From Propionicimonas sp. (lineage in GTDB: Bacteria; Actinomycetota; Actinomycetes; Propionibacteriales; Propionibacteriaceae): a DNA stretch of 64,000 nt. The stretch is from the NCBI RefSeq assembly GCF_029975155.1, contig NZ_JARKPQ010000324.1:23109-87108 (forward strand), written 5' to 3'. The position numbers were made by a program, and so were the translations under genes. Of this stretch, positions 9,149 through 17,499 are shown piece after piece. How positions within the stretch are numbered: the first letter of the stretch is position 1; each line of letters opens with the position of its first letter. The notes beneath the pieces are model-generated. The model was not told the DNA's origin, did not search any database, and saw only the letters and a list, made by a program, of their open reading frames with translations.

Positions 9149-9541
9149 TCAGGCCGGGCCCAGCCGCCGCCGCAGGGTGGCCGGGGCGGTGAGCAGATAG
9201 GAGTTCCGGACGAACTCGGACACCTCGTCCCAGTCGGTGGTGGTGTCCAGGTCGAGACCCGTCCAGCCGGAGCCGCCGAGGTAGCCCGGCACGTAGGAGC
9301 CGGGCAGCGAGCGCAGGACGGACTGACCGTCGAGATCGGCCAGCACGAGGACCGACCGCGGGTGCTGCACCCACGTGCCGTCGACCTTGAGCGAGCCGCT
9401 GTAGTAGGCGAACACCTTGCCCGTGTAGAAGGCGGCCCTGCCGTGCGAGAGCTTCTCTGCGGCGCCGGGCAGCGCGAGGGCGATGCCGCGGACGCGCGCC
9501 AGCAGCGGGTCGTCCGGGTCGAACATCAGTGGGTGTTCCAT
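9149..9541 (-). CDS. MmcQ/YjbR family protein
   Basis: This 130-residue protein resembles the small MmcQ/YjbR family of proteins with a double-wing DNA-binding-like fold. Family-like features are 'ALALPGAAEKLSHGRAAFYTGKVFAYY' near the N-terminus and 'GWTGLDLDTTTDWDEVSEFVRNSYLLTAP' near the end. The cellular role of the family is not established. ATG 9541 has a strong GGGAGAGGAG site. It converges with pyruvate carboxylase with only two bases between the stops. Confidence 0.75.
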   Translation of the reverse strand: MEHPLMFDPDDPLLARVRGIALALPGAAEKLSHGRAAFYTGKVFAYYSGSLKVDGTWVQHPRSVLVLADLDGQSVLRSLPGSYVPGYLGGSGWTGLDLDTTTDWDEVSEFVRNSYLLTAPATLRRRLGPA

Positions 9542-9569
9542 GCTGCTCCTCTCCCTGGGCGGGGCGGCT

Positions 9570-9938
9570 CTACCGGTAGTCGTTCTCCTGCAGCGGGATC
9601 ACGAACGCGCGACGCTCGCAGATCAGGCCGTCGCGCATCACGAAGACCTCGGCCATCGCGAGCCGCATCGCTTCGCCGGCGTCGCTGCGGACGTCGCCGG
9701 TCAGCTCCGCCATCACGGTGTCGCCCTCCTCGACGAGCCGGACGACGGTGAGTACCGGGGGCAGGCTGAAGCCCGGCTCGGTGATGTGCTCGGCGTAGCC
9801 GTCCTTGCCGGTGACGCGATAGGCGCCGAACACGGTCCAGGTGATGTCGTCGGTCAGGCAGGACAGGATCTGCGCGCGGTTGCCCGTCCGGAAGCCGTCC
9901 AGGTAACGCTCGACGGTCTGCTTGTTGCGGCTGGTCAC
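9570..9938 (-). CDS. SnoaL/NTF2-like family protein
   Basis: This protein of about 122 residues has the pattern of SnoaL-like, NTF2-fold small proteins: 'TVERYLDGFRTGNRAQILSCLTDDITWTVFGAYRVTGKDGY', then alternating beta strands ending in 'ICERRAFVIPL'. GTG 9938 is preferred because AGAAGGGGAAGGAC lies just before it. An ATG at 10001 would start inside a palindromic repeat. Such folds act as enzymes or as polyketide/ligand-binding proteins, and the sequence does not say which. It may be co-transcribed with the downstream MmcQ-like gene, which starts 29 bases after its stop. Confidence 0.7.
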   Translation of the reverse strand: MTSRNKQTVERYLDGFRTGNRAQILSCLTDDITWTVFGAYRVTGKDGYAEHITEPGFSLPPVLTVVRLVEEGDTVMAELTGDVRSDAGEAMRLAMAEVFVMRDGLICERRAFVIPLQENDYR

Positions 9939-9995
9939 GTCCTTCCCCTTCTGTCGGAAGCCCCCATTCCACACCTCCGCACTCAGAGCCGCCAC

Positions 9996-10095
9996 CGTCA
10001 TCCCGGGCTTGACCCGGGATCTCTGTGGGGTTGCGTCGCAGGGTGGGTGCGGGTCCCGGCGTTCGCCGGGATGACGCGTTCGCCGGGATGACGCG
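9996..10095. repeat. Palindromic CGTCATCCCGG repeat pair
   Basis: The element starts with CGTCATCCCGGGCTTGACCC, itself a hairpin. About 40 bases later come the mirror hairpin (CCCGGCGTTCGCCGGG) and GATGACG, the latter partly duplicated. It lies between two genes on the same strand. Confidence 0.8.
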
Positions 10096-10115
10096 GGGGG
10101 CCGGGAGGGGGGCGT

Positions 10116-10826
10116 TCAGTGGCCGTGGGCCTGGTAGCGGCGGACGGCCTCGGCGACTCCGCCGGTCCACGCGGTGCCGTGACCGGGCAGGACCCAGTGG
10201 GCGGTGATGCCGTCCAGCGCGGCCAGGGACGCGTCCGCCTGTCCGGGATCGTCGGTGAACGGCGCGGGCGACGGCCCGTCCGCGCCGGTGAGCACGTGCC
10301 GGGTGGTCAGCGCATCGCCCACGAACAGGGCGTCCACGCCCGGGAAGTGGTAGGCGACGCTCCCGGGCGAGTGGCCGGGCAGCGGGATGACCCGCGGCGC
10401 TCCCGGCACGTCGAGCGTCTGCGCGCCGGCAAAGGTCTCGACCGAGTCGAGGTAGGTCGTCCGGAGCCCGCCCTTGCGCGCGGCGTATGCCAGGAAGCGC
10501 AGCAGCGCGACAGGGCGCACGTCGCCCCAGCCCGTGGACGGCTTGCCCTCGCCCCGTGCGCGCCCGGCGTCCGCCTCGTGCACCCAGACGGGAACGCCGT
10601 GCTCGCGGAGGCGTTCGGCGAAGCCGATGTGGTCCTCGTCGCCGTGGGTGAGCAGGACGGCCCTGACGTCGGCGAGGGAGTGGCCCATCGCCTCCAGCTC
10701 CGCGAGGAACTCGCGCCACTGTCCGGCGAGTCCCGCGTCCACGACGGTGACGCCGGACCCGTCCGAAACCAGGTAGCAGGCCACGATGTCGTTGCCCACG
10801 CGATGCAGATTGGGTGCGAGTTCCAT
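10116..10826 (-). CDS. MBL-fold metallo-hydrolase
   Basis: This 236-residue protein has the metallo-beta-lactamase fold: 'VTVVDAGL' for the buried aspartate and the metal motif THGDEDH at residues 60-66. The usual second histidine is replaced by aspartate 63, a variant seen in many members. 'IPLPGHSPGSVAYHF' and a late 'WVLPGHGTAW' follow. It is a probable hydrolase of an ester or thioester binding two metals. It is divergent from a TetR regulator, and a palindromic operator sits between them, so it is the likely target of that repressor. The substrate is not evident. Confidence 0.85.
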   Translation of the reverse strand: MELAPNLHRVGNDIVACYLVSDGSGVTVVDAGLAGQWREFLAELEAMGHSLADVRAVLLTHGDEDHIGFAERLREHGVPVWVHEADAGRARGEGKPSTGWGDVRPVALLRFLAYAARKGGLRTTYLDSVETFAGAQTLDVPGAPRVIPLPGHSPGSVAYHFPGVDALFVGDALTTRHVLTGADGPSPAPFTDDPGQADASLAALDGITAHWVLPGHGTAWTGGVAEAVRRYQAHGH

Positions 10827-10850
10827 CTCGGCCGCCTTCCGGATCGGTTG

Positions 10851-10883
10851 TGATAGCTAAGGTAGGTAGCTATCATAGCTAAT
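10851..10883. promoter_or_regulatory. TetR operator between the MBL hydrolase and its regulator
   Basis: A perfect inverted repeat TGATAGCTA-N7-TAGCTATCA spans 10851-10875, followed by an extra half-site ATAGCTAAT to 10883. It lies in the divergent promoter region between the metallo-hydrolase and the TetR gene. Binding here could shut both promoters. Confidence 0.75.
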
Positions 10884-10910
10884 GTCAATAGCCATGAAGG
10901 GGGCCGATCA

Positions 10911-11483
10911 ATGCCCACTCCCGCCCGCACCTCGGTGGAGGGGATCGTCGCGGCCGGTCGCGCGATCCTCACCCGCGACGGACTCGAAGGGCTGACCATG
11001 CAACGCGTCGCGGCGGCGACCGGGGTGCGGGCGCCGTCCCTGTACAAGCGGGTGTCGGGACGGGCGGCCCTCGTCCGACTCGTGGCCGCGAACGCCGTCA
11101 CGGAGTTGGGGCGCGCCCTCGATGCGGCGGCGACGAGCGGCGATCCCGTCCGCGATCTCCGGGCGCAGGCGATCGCGCTGCGGACCTTCGCGCAGCGCGA
11201 TCGCCATGCGTTCGCGCTGGTGTTCGCCCCGCCCGCCGAGGGCGGCGTGACCGACCCCGCTCTCCTGGCCGACGCGGCGGCTCCCGTCCTGAGGGTGGTC
11301 ACCGATCTCGTCGGGCCCGTACAGGCACTCAGCGCCGCCCGAACGGTCACGGCCTGGGCGTCCGGATTCCTGCGCATGGAACTCGCCGGTGCCTTCCAGC
11401 TGGGTGGCGACGTCGATCAGGCCTTCGACTACGGCATCTCCTTGCTGGTGGACGCGCTGCGCGAGGAGGCGCGCCACTCCTGA
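10911..11483 (+). CDS. TetR/AcrR-family regulator (WHG-type C-terminus)
   Basis: This 190-residue protein has an N-terminal helix-turn-helix ('LTMQRVAAATGVRAPSLYKRVSGRAALV', residues 28-55) and a C-terminal helical ligand domain with 'FAQRDRHAFALVFAPP', typical of the WHG-domain branch of TetR proteins. It is probably a repressor responding to a small molecule. ATG 10911 follows AAGGGGGCC. It is divergent from the MBL hydrolase across the operator described separately. Confidence 0.85.
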   Translation: MPTPARTSVEGIVAAGRAILTRDGLEGLTMQRVAAATGVRAPSLYKRVSGRAALVRLVAANAVTELGRALDAAATSGDPVRDLRAQAIALRTFAQRDRHAFALVFAPPAEGGVTDPALLADAAAPVLRVVTDLVGPVQALSAARTVTAWASGFLRMELAGAFQLGGDVDQAFDYGISLLVDALREEARHS

Positions 11484-11523
11484 CTGTGAGTTGGCCCACC
11501 GTGTCGAGTGGACGAATTCACGG

Positions 11524-11940
11524 TCAGGAGACCCGTCGCAGCATCTCGAGATAGTGCGGGCTGTACATCAGCCCGAGGACGTTGCCGAACGGATCGGCGA
11601 CCACGGCGGTCACCCAGCCCTGGTCACCACGCTCGGTCGGCGGCTCCAGCACCGTAGCGCCGAGCGAGGCCAGGCGCTCGGCGGCGGCAGCCACATCGTC
11701 GACGTGCCAGTACATGACGGCGCCGGCCGGGCGGGCCGAATCGAGGCCGGCCGGACGGTAGGTGCTGCTGATCAGGCCCAGTTCGTGCTGGTGGTCGCCG
11801 ATCCGGAACTCGATGTAGGCAGGGTCCTCCAGGGACGGTCGTGCGAAGTACGGCTCGATGCCGAGGACCGCGCGGTACCAGGCGGTGGCGGCCGGGACGT
11901 CGTCGACGAAGAAGTTGATGGTGGTGAGTCCGTGCAGCAC
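11524..11940 (-). CDS. VOC-family (glyoxalase/bleomycin-resistance fold) protein
   Basis: This 138-residue protein has two beta-alpha-beta-beta-beta modules. The first begins 'INFFVDDVPAATAWYRAVLGIEPYF' and the second 'MYWHVDDVAAAAERLASLGATVLEPP', ending with 'VVADPFGNVLGLMYSPHY'. This is typical of vicinal oxygen chelate proteins, which bind a metal and act on or sequester small molecules. The particular substrate cannot be deduced. The gene is monocistronic and converges with the TetR gene. Confidence 0.85.
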   Translation of the reverse strand: MLHGLTTINFFVDDVPAATAWYRAVLGIEPYFARPSLEDPAYIEFRIGDHQHELGLISSTYRPAGLDSARPAGAVMYWHVDDVAAAAERLASLGATVLEPPTERGDQGWVTAVVADPFGNVLGLMYSPHYLEMLRRVS

Positions 11941-11975
11941 GGCTGCTCCTTTCGGGATCAGTCCACGCTAGGCGG

Positions 11976-12028
11976 CATTTGGATCGACGAGACAGGGCCA
12001 AACCCCTGGTCGTCGAGCAGTCCAAATG
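11976..12028 (-). terminator. Interrupted hairpin downstream of the flavin reductase gene
   Basis: Three nested complementary pairs form one long stem: CATTTGGA with TCCAAATG, TCGACGA with TCGTCGA, and CAGGG with CCCTG. It lies about 75 bases after the stop of the OYE-type gene and before the VOC gene, both on the minus strand. A terminator is the simplest role, but there is no U-run. Confidence 0.45.
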
Positions 12029-12101
12029 GCCGGGTCGCCGGCCTGGATGCCCTCGCTCCCTCCGTCCCAGCCGGCTGGTTCGTCGCCCGCTCTCCGCAGG
12101 A

Positions 12102-14018
12102 CTAGATGGCGTAGCCGGCTTCGAAACCCTCCACGACGGCGTCGCGGATCTTGCGCGGCCTCATGGCGTCGCCGACCAGCGTGAAGTCGATCCCGGCCGC
12201 CGACAGGGCCTCGCTCAGCGCGGTGTCGGGCTGGTAGCCGACCGCGATCACGACGGTGTCGAACGGTCCGAGGAGGCCGGTGTCGGTGACGACCTCCCCC
12301 GCACGGATCTCGAGCACTCTGCGGCCGAACTCGAACCGGGTCGCCGTCTGCCTGATCCGGGCTTCCAGTGGTGCGCGCAGCGTGGGGGACAGGTCCGCCA
12401 GCATGTCGTCGGTGAGCTCGACGACCGTGACCTGGCTGCCCCGGCAGGCCAGCAGCTCGGCGGTCTCCACGCCCACCGATCCGGCACCGATCACGGCGAC
12501 GACGTTCCCCACGTGGGCCCGGTCGAGCAGGACGTCCTCCGCGGTCACCACCGTGGGCGAGTCGATGCCCGGAATGGCCGGGCGGACAGGATCGGATCCG
12601 GTGGCGACGATGATCCGGTCGGCGCCGCACCGGCCGAGGAACTCCGCGTCGACCGGGTGGCCGACGAACACGTCCACCCCGGTCGTGGCCAGCATGTTCT
12701 TCTCGTAGACCAGGCAGGCCCCCAGCTCGGACTTGAACGGGGGCCGGATGCCCGGCAGGACGTTGCCGCCGAGTTCGTCCGTGGCCTCGTACAGCCGGAC
12801 GTGGTTCCCGCGGGCCGCGGCCGTGCACGCGGCCTCCATTCCCGCGAGTCCGCCGCCGACCACGACGACCTCCTTCGGCGTGCCCGACCTCTGCGTGAGG
12901 TCGTAGTCGAGTTCGTGGCCGGTGAGCGGGTTGTACAGGCAGGAGACGGGCTTGCCGTCCATGAGTTCGCTCAGGCAGTGGTTGCAGGTCAGGCAGATCC
13001 GGATCTGGTCGCGCTGGCCGTCCCTCGCCTTCCGGTAGAAGTCGGGGTCGCAGATCAGCGCGCGTCCGGTGGCGACGAGGTCCGCCTTGCCGGAGGCGAT
13101 CACCGCGTCGGCGAACTCGGGTGTCTTGATCCGGTTCGCCACCGCCACCGGAACCGCGGCGGAGACGGCCTGCTTGATCGCGGCCGCGTCGTCCACGAAG
13201 GTGCCCAGCGGATCCCACGGGCCGCCGGCCACCCGGTTGGTCTCGTAGGTGGAGCCGGAGACGCTGATCGCGTCGATGCCGTGCTCCACGAGCAGCGCGC
13301 AGAGCTCGCCGGAGTCGGCGACCGTGAGTCCGTCCGGCAGGAACTCGTCGGCGGAGATCCGGTAGATCAGCGGGTAGTCGCGGCCCAGGGCGGCGCGCAA
13401 CCCGTCCACGATCTCCAGGGGGAACCTCGCCCGGCCGGCCTTGTCCCGCCCGTACTCGTCGTCGCGGTGGTTGGTGTGCGGCGACAGGAACTGGTTGAGC
13501 AGGTAGCCGTGCGCGCCATGGATCTCGATCGCGTCGAAGCCGGCTCGCCGGGCCAGCACTCCCGCGTTGGTGAACGCCTGCACGAGCTCGGCGATCTCGG
13601 GGACGGTGAGCTCGTGCGGCATCGTCCGCATCACCGGACAGGGGATCGGCGACGGCGCGACCACGGTGCCGCCGGTCACCGCCGCGTTGGCCTGGCGTCC
13701 GCCGTGGAACAGCTGGACGGCGATCCGTCCCCCGGCGTCGTGGACCGCCTGGGTCAGGCGCTGCAACCCCGGCAGCAGTCCGTCGTGGTCGATGCCGAAC
13801 TGGTTGGGGAATCCCTTCCCGGTCGGGTGGACGTACGCGGCCTCGGTGATGTTGAGCGCAACCCCGCCCCTGGCGCGAGCCACGTGATACGCGATGAACC
13901 GGTCTGTGACGGAACCGTCGAGCCCGCAGAGATTGACGACCATCGGCGGCATGATCCCGCGATGCGGCAGCTCCAGGCTGCCGATCGTCACGGGAGTGAA
14001 GAGATGCTGTGTACTCAT
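12102..14018 (-). CDS. Old Yellow Enzyme / 2,4-dienoyl-CoA reductase-type flavoprotein
   Basis: This 638-residue protein has three parts. An FMN-binding TIM barrel occupies about residues 1-335 ('LFTPVTIGSLELPHRGIM', 'GFDAIEIHGAHGYLLNQFLSP'). A cysteine cluster 'CLTCNHC' followed 11 residues later by a fourth cysteine (about 341-358) can hold a 4Fe-4S cluster. Two nucleotide-binding Rossmann motifs follow ('VVVVGGGLAGMEAACTAA' and 'VVAVIGAGSVGVETAELL'). This is the build of FadH/BaiCD/enoate reductases, which reduce activated C=C bonds. The start is at ATG 14018, behind GGGAGGT. The substrate is uncertain. The gene appears alone. Confidence 0.9.
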   Translation of the reverse strand: MSTQHLFTPVTIGSLELPHRGIMPPMVVNLCGLDGSVTDRFIAYHVARARGGVALNITEAAYVHPTGKGFPNQFGIDHDGLLPGLQRLTQAVHDAGGRIAVQLFHGGRQANAAVTGGTVVAPSPIPCPVMRTMPHELTVPEIAELVQAFTNAGVLARRAGFDAIEIHGAHGYLLNQFLSPHTNHRDDEYGRDKAGRARFPLEIVDGLRAALGRDYPLIYRISADEFLPDGLTVADSGELCALLVEHGIDAISVSGSTYETNRVAGGPWDPLGTFVDDAAAIKQAVSAAVPVAVANRIKTPEFADAVIASGKADLVATGRALICDPDFYRKARDGQRDQIRICLTCNHCLSELMDGKPVSCLYNPLTGHELDYDLTQRSGTPKEVVVVGGGLAGMEAACTAAARGNHVRLYEATDELGGNVLPGIRPPFKSELGACLVYEKNMLATTGVDVFVGHPVDAEFLGRCGADRIIVATGSDPVRPAIPGIDSPTVVTAEDVLLDRAHVGNVVAVIGAGSVGVETAELLACRGSQVTVVELTDDMLADLSPTLRAPLEARIRQTATRFEFGRRVLEIRAGEVVTDTGLLGPFDTVVIAVGYQPDTALSEALSAAGIDFTLVGDAMRPRKIRDAVVEGFEAGYAI

Positions 14019-14143
14019 TTTCGCGACCTCCCACGACATCGTTGTCGTGATTCAAGGCTACGTGTCCCGCGGCCGGTGAGCTCCCCGGGTGGGAGTACGT
14101 GCAGCCGGTCGGAGCCCGCCTGCAACGGGTTGCAGACCCCTGA

Positions 14144-14357
14144 CGCGATCTGGCCACGCGGCGCGTCCGCCTCGTCACTGGAGTCACAGCTGGGCCCTCG
14201 CCTGGCCAGATCGCGACACGGTCCGATCGCGGCGACGCAGGCGCCTCCCGTCGGCAGTGTTCCCGGTCGTCCGGGGTCGTGTCGCGATCTGGCCACGCGA
14301 GCACGTGGATGTGACGGCGGGGACTCGTGGGACTGCTGGAGTGGCCGGATCGCGACA
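14144..14357. repeat. Four copies of a CGCGATCTGGCCACG repeat in alternating orientation
   Basis: The 343 bases between the reductase and the glycosyltransferase hold no gene. CGCGATCTGGCCACGCG occurs at 14144-14160 and again at 14283-14299. Inverted copies lie at 14203-14220 (a perfect 18-base match to the reverse complement of 14278-14295) and, less exactly, at 14341-14357. A similar sequence appears within copA at about 45075-45124. Confidence 0.75.
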
Positions 14358-14382
14358 GCGCGTCCCGGGCGCGGCGACGACG

Positions 14383-15588
14383 TCAGGAGGCGACGATCCG
14401 CTCGATGGTGCCGATCGCGGTGCTGACGCCGTCCTCTACGACGACTCTCCGACGCAGGGTGGTCGCCTCGGCGAGGGCGTCCCGTACGGCGCTGGCGCTG
14501 GGTCTGCGCGGGTTGAGTGGCGCGGACGCGATCCCCAGCGTGCGGAGCCGGCTCGCCCAGAAGGGCTGGTCCAGGGTGAACGGCACGGGGATGGACGGGA
14601 CGCCGGAGCGGGCGGCCTGGTGGGTGGTGCCGGCTCCGCAGTGGTGGACGATGGCTGCGCAGCGGGGGAAGAGCCAGTCGTGGGGGACCCAGCCGACCGG
14701 GTGGACGTTGTCGGGCAGGTCGGTGTCCGCGAGCCCGGCCCAGCCCGACGACAGCAGCACCCGGTGTGCGGACAGGCCCTCGAGGAGCGCGTCGCGGAGG
14801 GCGGTGGTGCCGGCGAAGCCCGCCATGGAGCCGAAGCCGACGTAGACGGGCGGCTCGCCGGCAGCGAGGAAGGCGGCCAGGTCCGCCGGCGGCTGCCAGC
14901 CGGGGTCGGCGGGCAGCCGCCACGGTCCGGTGATGGTCGCGTCGGGATGGGTCCAGTCCGCGGAGGCAGGCACGAGGACGGGCGACCAGGCCAGCAGGAT
15001 GGGCACGTCGTCCCAGACGAGGCGGAGTCCGGGCCGGCCGAGTTCGCGGCGGACGCGGTTGATCCCGCTCCGGAAGGACAGGTCCCCGATCCAGGCGATG
15101 GCCGTGGCCGACGGCCGGTTCAGCCAGCGCGGGATCCCGGTCAGGCCGGAGGCCGGCGGCGGGTAGTCCCGGGTGGCCAGGGACGGCTGCAGCTGCGCGA
15201 AGATCAGCGGAATGCCCCGCTCCTGGGTGACGGAGGCGGCGTGGTAGACCGCCAGGGTGGACGCCACGACCGCGTCGGCTCCTTCGGCCGCGGCGTCGAT
15301 CGCCTCGATCCAGGCGCGGGTGTTGAACCGGGCGATCGCGGCGAGCATCCGCATCGATGCGCGCCCGGACGAGATCGCCTCGTCCCAGCCGTGCGACCCC
15401 GCCGTGACGATGGATCGCGCGCTGCCGGGCAGCACCCGGAAGTCCAGTCCGAGCCGGGACGCGTCGGCCTCGGCGCCGTGGTCGGTGACCAGCACCACCT
15501 GGTGCCCGGCCCGGCGCAGGCCGGCGGCGAGCGCCACCAGCGGCTGGGTGTCCCCGGTGCTGCCGTAGCCGGTCACCACGATTCTCAT
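14383..15588 (-). CDS. GT1-family glycosyltransferase (UGT/MGT type)
   Basis: This 401-residue protein begins 'MRIVVTGYGSTGDTQPLVALAAGL', the donor-binding-fold start of family GT1 glycosyltransferases. Its C-terminal half has the nucleotide-sugar motif 'VHHCGAGTTHQAARSGVPSI'. It likely transfers a sugar from a UDP or dTDP donor to a lipid, sterol-like or antibiotic-like acceptor in the cytoplasm. ATG 15588 overlaps the stop of the upstream TetR gene (ATGA), so the two are translationally coupled. A second very similar GT/TetR pair lies at 35204-37035. Confidence 0.87.
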   Translation of the reverse strand: MRIVVTGYGSTGDTQPLVALAAGLRRAGHQVVLVTDHGAEADASRLGLDFRVLPGSARSIVTAGSHGWDEAISSGRASMRMLAAIARFNTRAWIEAIDAAAEGADAVVASTLAVYHAASVTQERGIPLIFAQLQPSLATRDYPPPASGLTGIPRWLNRPSATAIAWIGDLSFRSGINRVRRELGRPGLRLVWDDVPILLAWSPVLVPASADWTHPDATITGPWRLPADPGWQPPADLAAFLAAGEPPVYVGFGSMAGFAGTTALRDALLEGLSAHRVLLSSGWAGLADTDLPDNVHPVGWVPHDWLFPRCAAIVHHCGAGTTHQAARSGVPSIPVPFTLDQPFWASRLRTLGIASAPLNPRRPSASAVRDALAEATTLRRRVVVEDGVSTAIGTIERIVAS

Positions 15589-16175
15589 GACGTCTCCCCG
15601 GTCTCGAACGGCGCGCACTGGGCCTCGACGATCCGGCGCAGCAGGCGGCGGGCGTCGTCGGGGTCGTAGGAGCTGGCGGCCAGGCCGTACGCCATGGCCG
15701 AGTACGCCAGCCAGATCGTCCACGTCGCCAGCTGGGCCGGCGACTCGTCGCCCAGTCCGTCGTCGGGGAAGAGGGCACGGATCGCGTCCAGGACGCCGGT
15801 GAGGCGCCGAAGGTTGGCCTCGTGCTCGGCGGCCCGCAGATAGGCCACAAAGTAGTCGCGGATCGCGTCGGACATGGCGATCGCGGCCTCGAGCAGGGTG
15901 CCCAGATAGGCCCAGACCCGCTCGGTGACCGACTCCGAGTCCGCGCCGGCCCGCGCGATCAGGTGCAGCGAGATCGCGGTCGACCGCTCCTCCCACGCGC
16001 GCAGGAACAGCGCGTCCTTGCTGCCCACCTTGGCGACCGTGCCGACCGCGACCCCGGCCTTCGCGGCGATCTGCGGGACCGTCGTCGCCCGGTAGCCCTG
16101 CGTCCAGAACAACTCCGTCGCCGCCGCCATCACCACCCGGTCCCGCTCAGCCTGCTGTTCCGCTCGAACACCCAT
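15585..16175 (-). CDS. TetR-family regulator coupled to a glycosyltransferase
   Basis: This 196-residue protein has an N-terminal helix-turn-helix ('TTVPQIAAKAGVAVGTVAKVGSKDALFLRAWEE') and a long helical domain. It closely resembles the TetR protein at 36436-37035, sharing for example 'ESVTERVWAYLGTLLEAAIAM', 'DYFVAYLR' and the tail 'IVEAQCAPFET'. It is first in a two-gene operon with the glycosyltransferase. A palindrome just upstream (16193-16208) is its likely operator, implying self-regulation. Confidence 0.88.
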   Translation of the reverse strand: MGVRAEQQAERDRVVMAAATELFWTQGYRATTVPQIAAKAGVAVGTVAKVGSKDALFLRAWEERSTAISLHLIARAGADSESVTERVWAYLGTLLEAAIAMSDAIRDYFVAYLRAAEHEANLRRLTGVLDAIRALFPDDGLGDESPAQLATWTIWLAYSAMAYGLAASSYDPDDARRLLRRIVEAQCAPFETGETS

Positions 16176-16192
16176 GTGAAGCCGCCTAAAAG

Positions 16193-16208
16193 TGTGAACG
16201 CATTCACA
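16193..16208. promoter_or_regulatory. Predicted TetR operator
   Basis: TGTGAACGCATTCACA lies 17 bases before the TetR start. Its core GAACGC(A/G)TTC is shared with two palindromes in front of the paralogous TetR gene at 37045-37070. Confidence 0.6.
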
Positions 16209-16259
16209 GTATTGGGCGGCGTGACCGTGCGCAAACTGCCGGCCCGCGGCCGGGGCTGA

Positions 16260-16961
16260 CTACGCCGGACTGGCGGGCGTGCGGCGGGCGAGCAGGACGG
16301 CGTCGCTCACCTGCAGCGTCTCGCCGTCCCGGGTCATGGTCCGCGGCCGCTGCTCGACCACGAGGGCTTCGAAGTCGTCGGTCAGCGCTGGCAGCAACTC
16401 CTCCGCGAAGAACATGGCGCTGCGCCGGCCGGGGCTGATCCGATCGGCAAGCTCTGGCGTGGGCGCATGGCCGACGACCAGGAGATGCCCGCCGGGTGCG
16501 ACGGCGTGGGAGATCCGGCGGACGACGTCGGACATCCCGCCGTTCGGCGGGTGCAGGAAGTGGGTCGTGACCAGGTCGTAGGACCGGCCGTCCGCCGCGA
16601 AGCTGCGGGCGTCCACCTGCCACCAGTCGACCCGGTCGGCCACGCCCGCCTGCTCGGCGTGGCGAGCGGCCCGGGCCAGCCCCTTGGCCGAGAAGTCCGC
16701 GCCGGTGACCCGCCAGCCGTGTCGCGCCAGCCAGACCACGTCACCGCCCTCGCCGCAACCGAGGTCGAGCGCGGTCCCCGGTGCCAGACGGGACGCCTCG
16801 GCCACCAGTTGCGCGTTCGCGTGCCCGCTCCAGACCTGCTGCTCGCCCGAGTACCGCTCGTCCCAGCCGTCCGGCTCGAAGAATGCCCGCTCCTCTTCGT
16901 CGCTCGGCTCCGACCCTTCGGACGCGGGCCGGGCGGCGGGTTGCGGGGCAGTGGGATCCAT
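16260..16961 (-). CDS. Class I SAM-dependent methyltransferase
   Basis: From ATG 16961 the protein has 233 residues. The SAM-binding motif 'ALDLGCGEGGDVVWLARHGWRVTGADFSAKGL' lies at about residues 62-93, motif 'YDLVTTHFLHPP' at about 128-139 and 'VAPGGHLLVVGHAP' after it. This is a Rossmann-fold methyltransferase of the SAM-dependent type that also includes thiopurine/tellurite-like enzymes. The acceptor is unknown. The alternative start at 17069 adds a non-conserved basic stretch. It has no clear operon partner. Confidence 0.8.
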   Translation of the reverse strand: MDPTAPQPAARPASEGSEPSDEEERAFFEPDGWDERYSGEQQVWSGHANAQLVAEASRLAPGTALDLGCGEGGDVVWLARHGWRVTGADFSAKGLARAARHAEQAGVADRVDWWQVDARSFAADGRSYDLVTTHFLHPPNGGMSDVVRRISHAVAPGGHLLVVGHAPTPELADRISPGRRSAMFFAEELLPALTDDFEALVVEQRPRTMTRDGETLQVSDAVLLARRTPASPA

Positions 16962-17076
16962 GCCCCCAACCCTGCGCGCTCGGGGCGAGTTCGGCAAGCA
17001 GGCTTGTGGAATCGGCAAGGTCCCGCCTGGCGGCTCCTGCGTGGGCTCGATGCGATGGTGCCCGGTCACTCGACCC

Positions 17077-17364
17077 TCACCTCGCCCGGGCGCCGGCCAC
17101 GAGCCGGCGGAAGCCCGCGGCGGCCTTGAACGCCGGCACGACCCCGGCCGGAATCTCGATGCTCTGACCGGTCTGAGGGTTGCGTCCCGTGCGGGCGGAC
17201 CGGTCCCGGCGCTCGAAGGTGCCGAAGCCCGCGACGGCGACTCGCTCGCCGCCGGCCACCGCCGCCGCGATCTCCTCGAACGCGGCGGCGAGCACTGCGT
17301 CCACGGCCTTCGGGCTCAGGTCGGTCCTGCCGGACACGGTGCCGGCGAGTGTGGTTCGGTTCAT
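17077..17364 (-). CDS. HU-family DNA-binding protein
   Basis: This 95-residue protein has the HU/IHF layout: two N-terminal helices ('AVDAVLAAAFEEIAAAVAGGERVAV'), the signature 'GFGTFERRDRSARTGRNPQTGQSIEIPA' forming the DNA-gripping arm, and a C-terminal helix. It bends and compacts DNA. The start at ATG 17364 is behind AGGAGACCC. It is divergent from the secreted repeat-protein gene, with a Zur/Fur-like box between them, so it may be a zinc-responsive HU paralogue; that is inference. Confidence 0.92.
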   Translation of the reverse strand: MNRTTLAGTVSGRTDLSPKAVDAVLAAAFEEIAAAVAGGERVAVAGFGTFERRDRSARTGRNPQTGQSIEIPAGVVPAFKAAAGFRRLVAGARAR

Positions 17365-17396
17365 GTGGGTCTCCTGTCTGGTGACGATCTTGTTGC

Positions 17397-17420
17397 AAAT
17401 GATAATGGTTTTCGTTATGG
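17397..17420. promoter_or_regulatory. Zur/Fur-like box A
   Basis: AATGATAATGGTTTTCGTTA is an AT-rich imperfect palindrome in otherwise very G+C-rich DNA, between the divergent HU and repeat-protein genes. It resembles the three other boxes in this window (near 20057, 26040 and 62250), whose shared core is GATAAtG...aTT.TC. Confidence 0.6.
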
Positions 17421-17499
17421 TCCGCGACAGAAGCTGCGACGTGGTCGCCAGCCCGCCGGCCCGGCTCGTCTGGTGTGCTCGCACGAAGAAAGGACCTGC

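Noticed and set aside
5064..9374. Very long open frame antisense to pyruvate carboxylase
   Set aside because: Its composition is arginine/glycine/histidine-rich low complexity, as expected from the mirror of a high-G+C gene, and it has no recognisable domain.
11968..14426. Long frames on both strands over the OYE-type reductase
   Set aside because: Only the 12102-14018 minus-strand frame has domain motifs. The others are high-G+C shadows.
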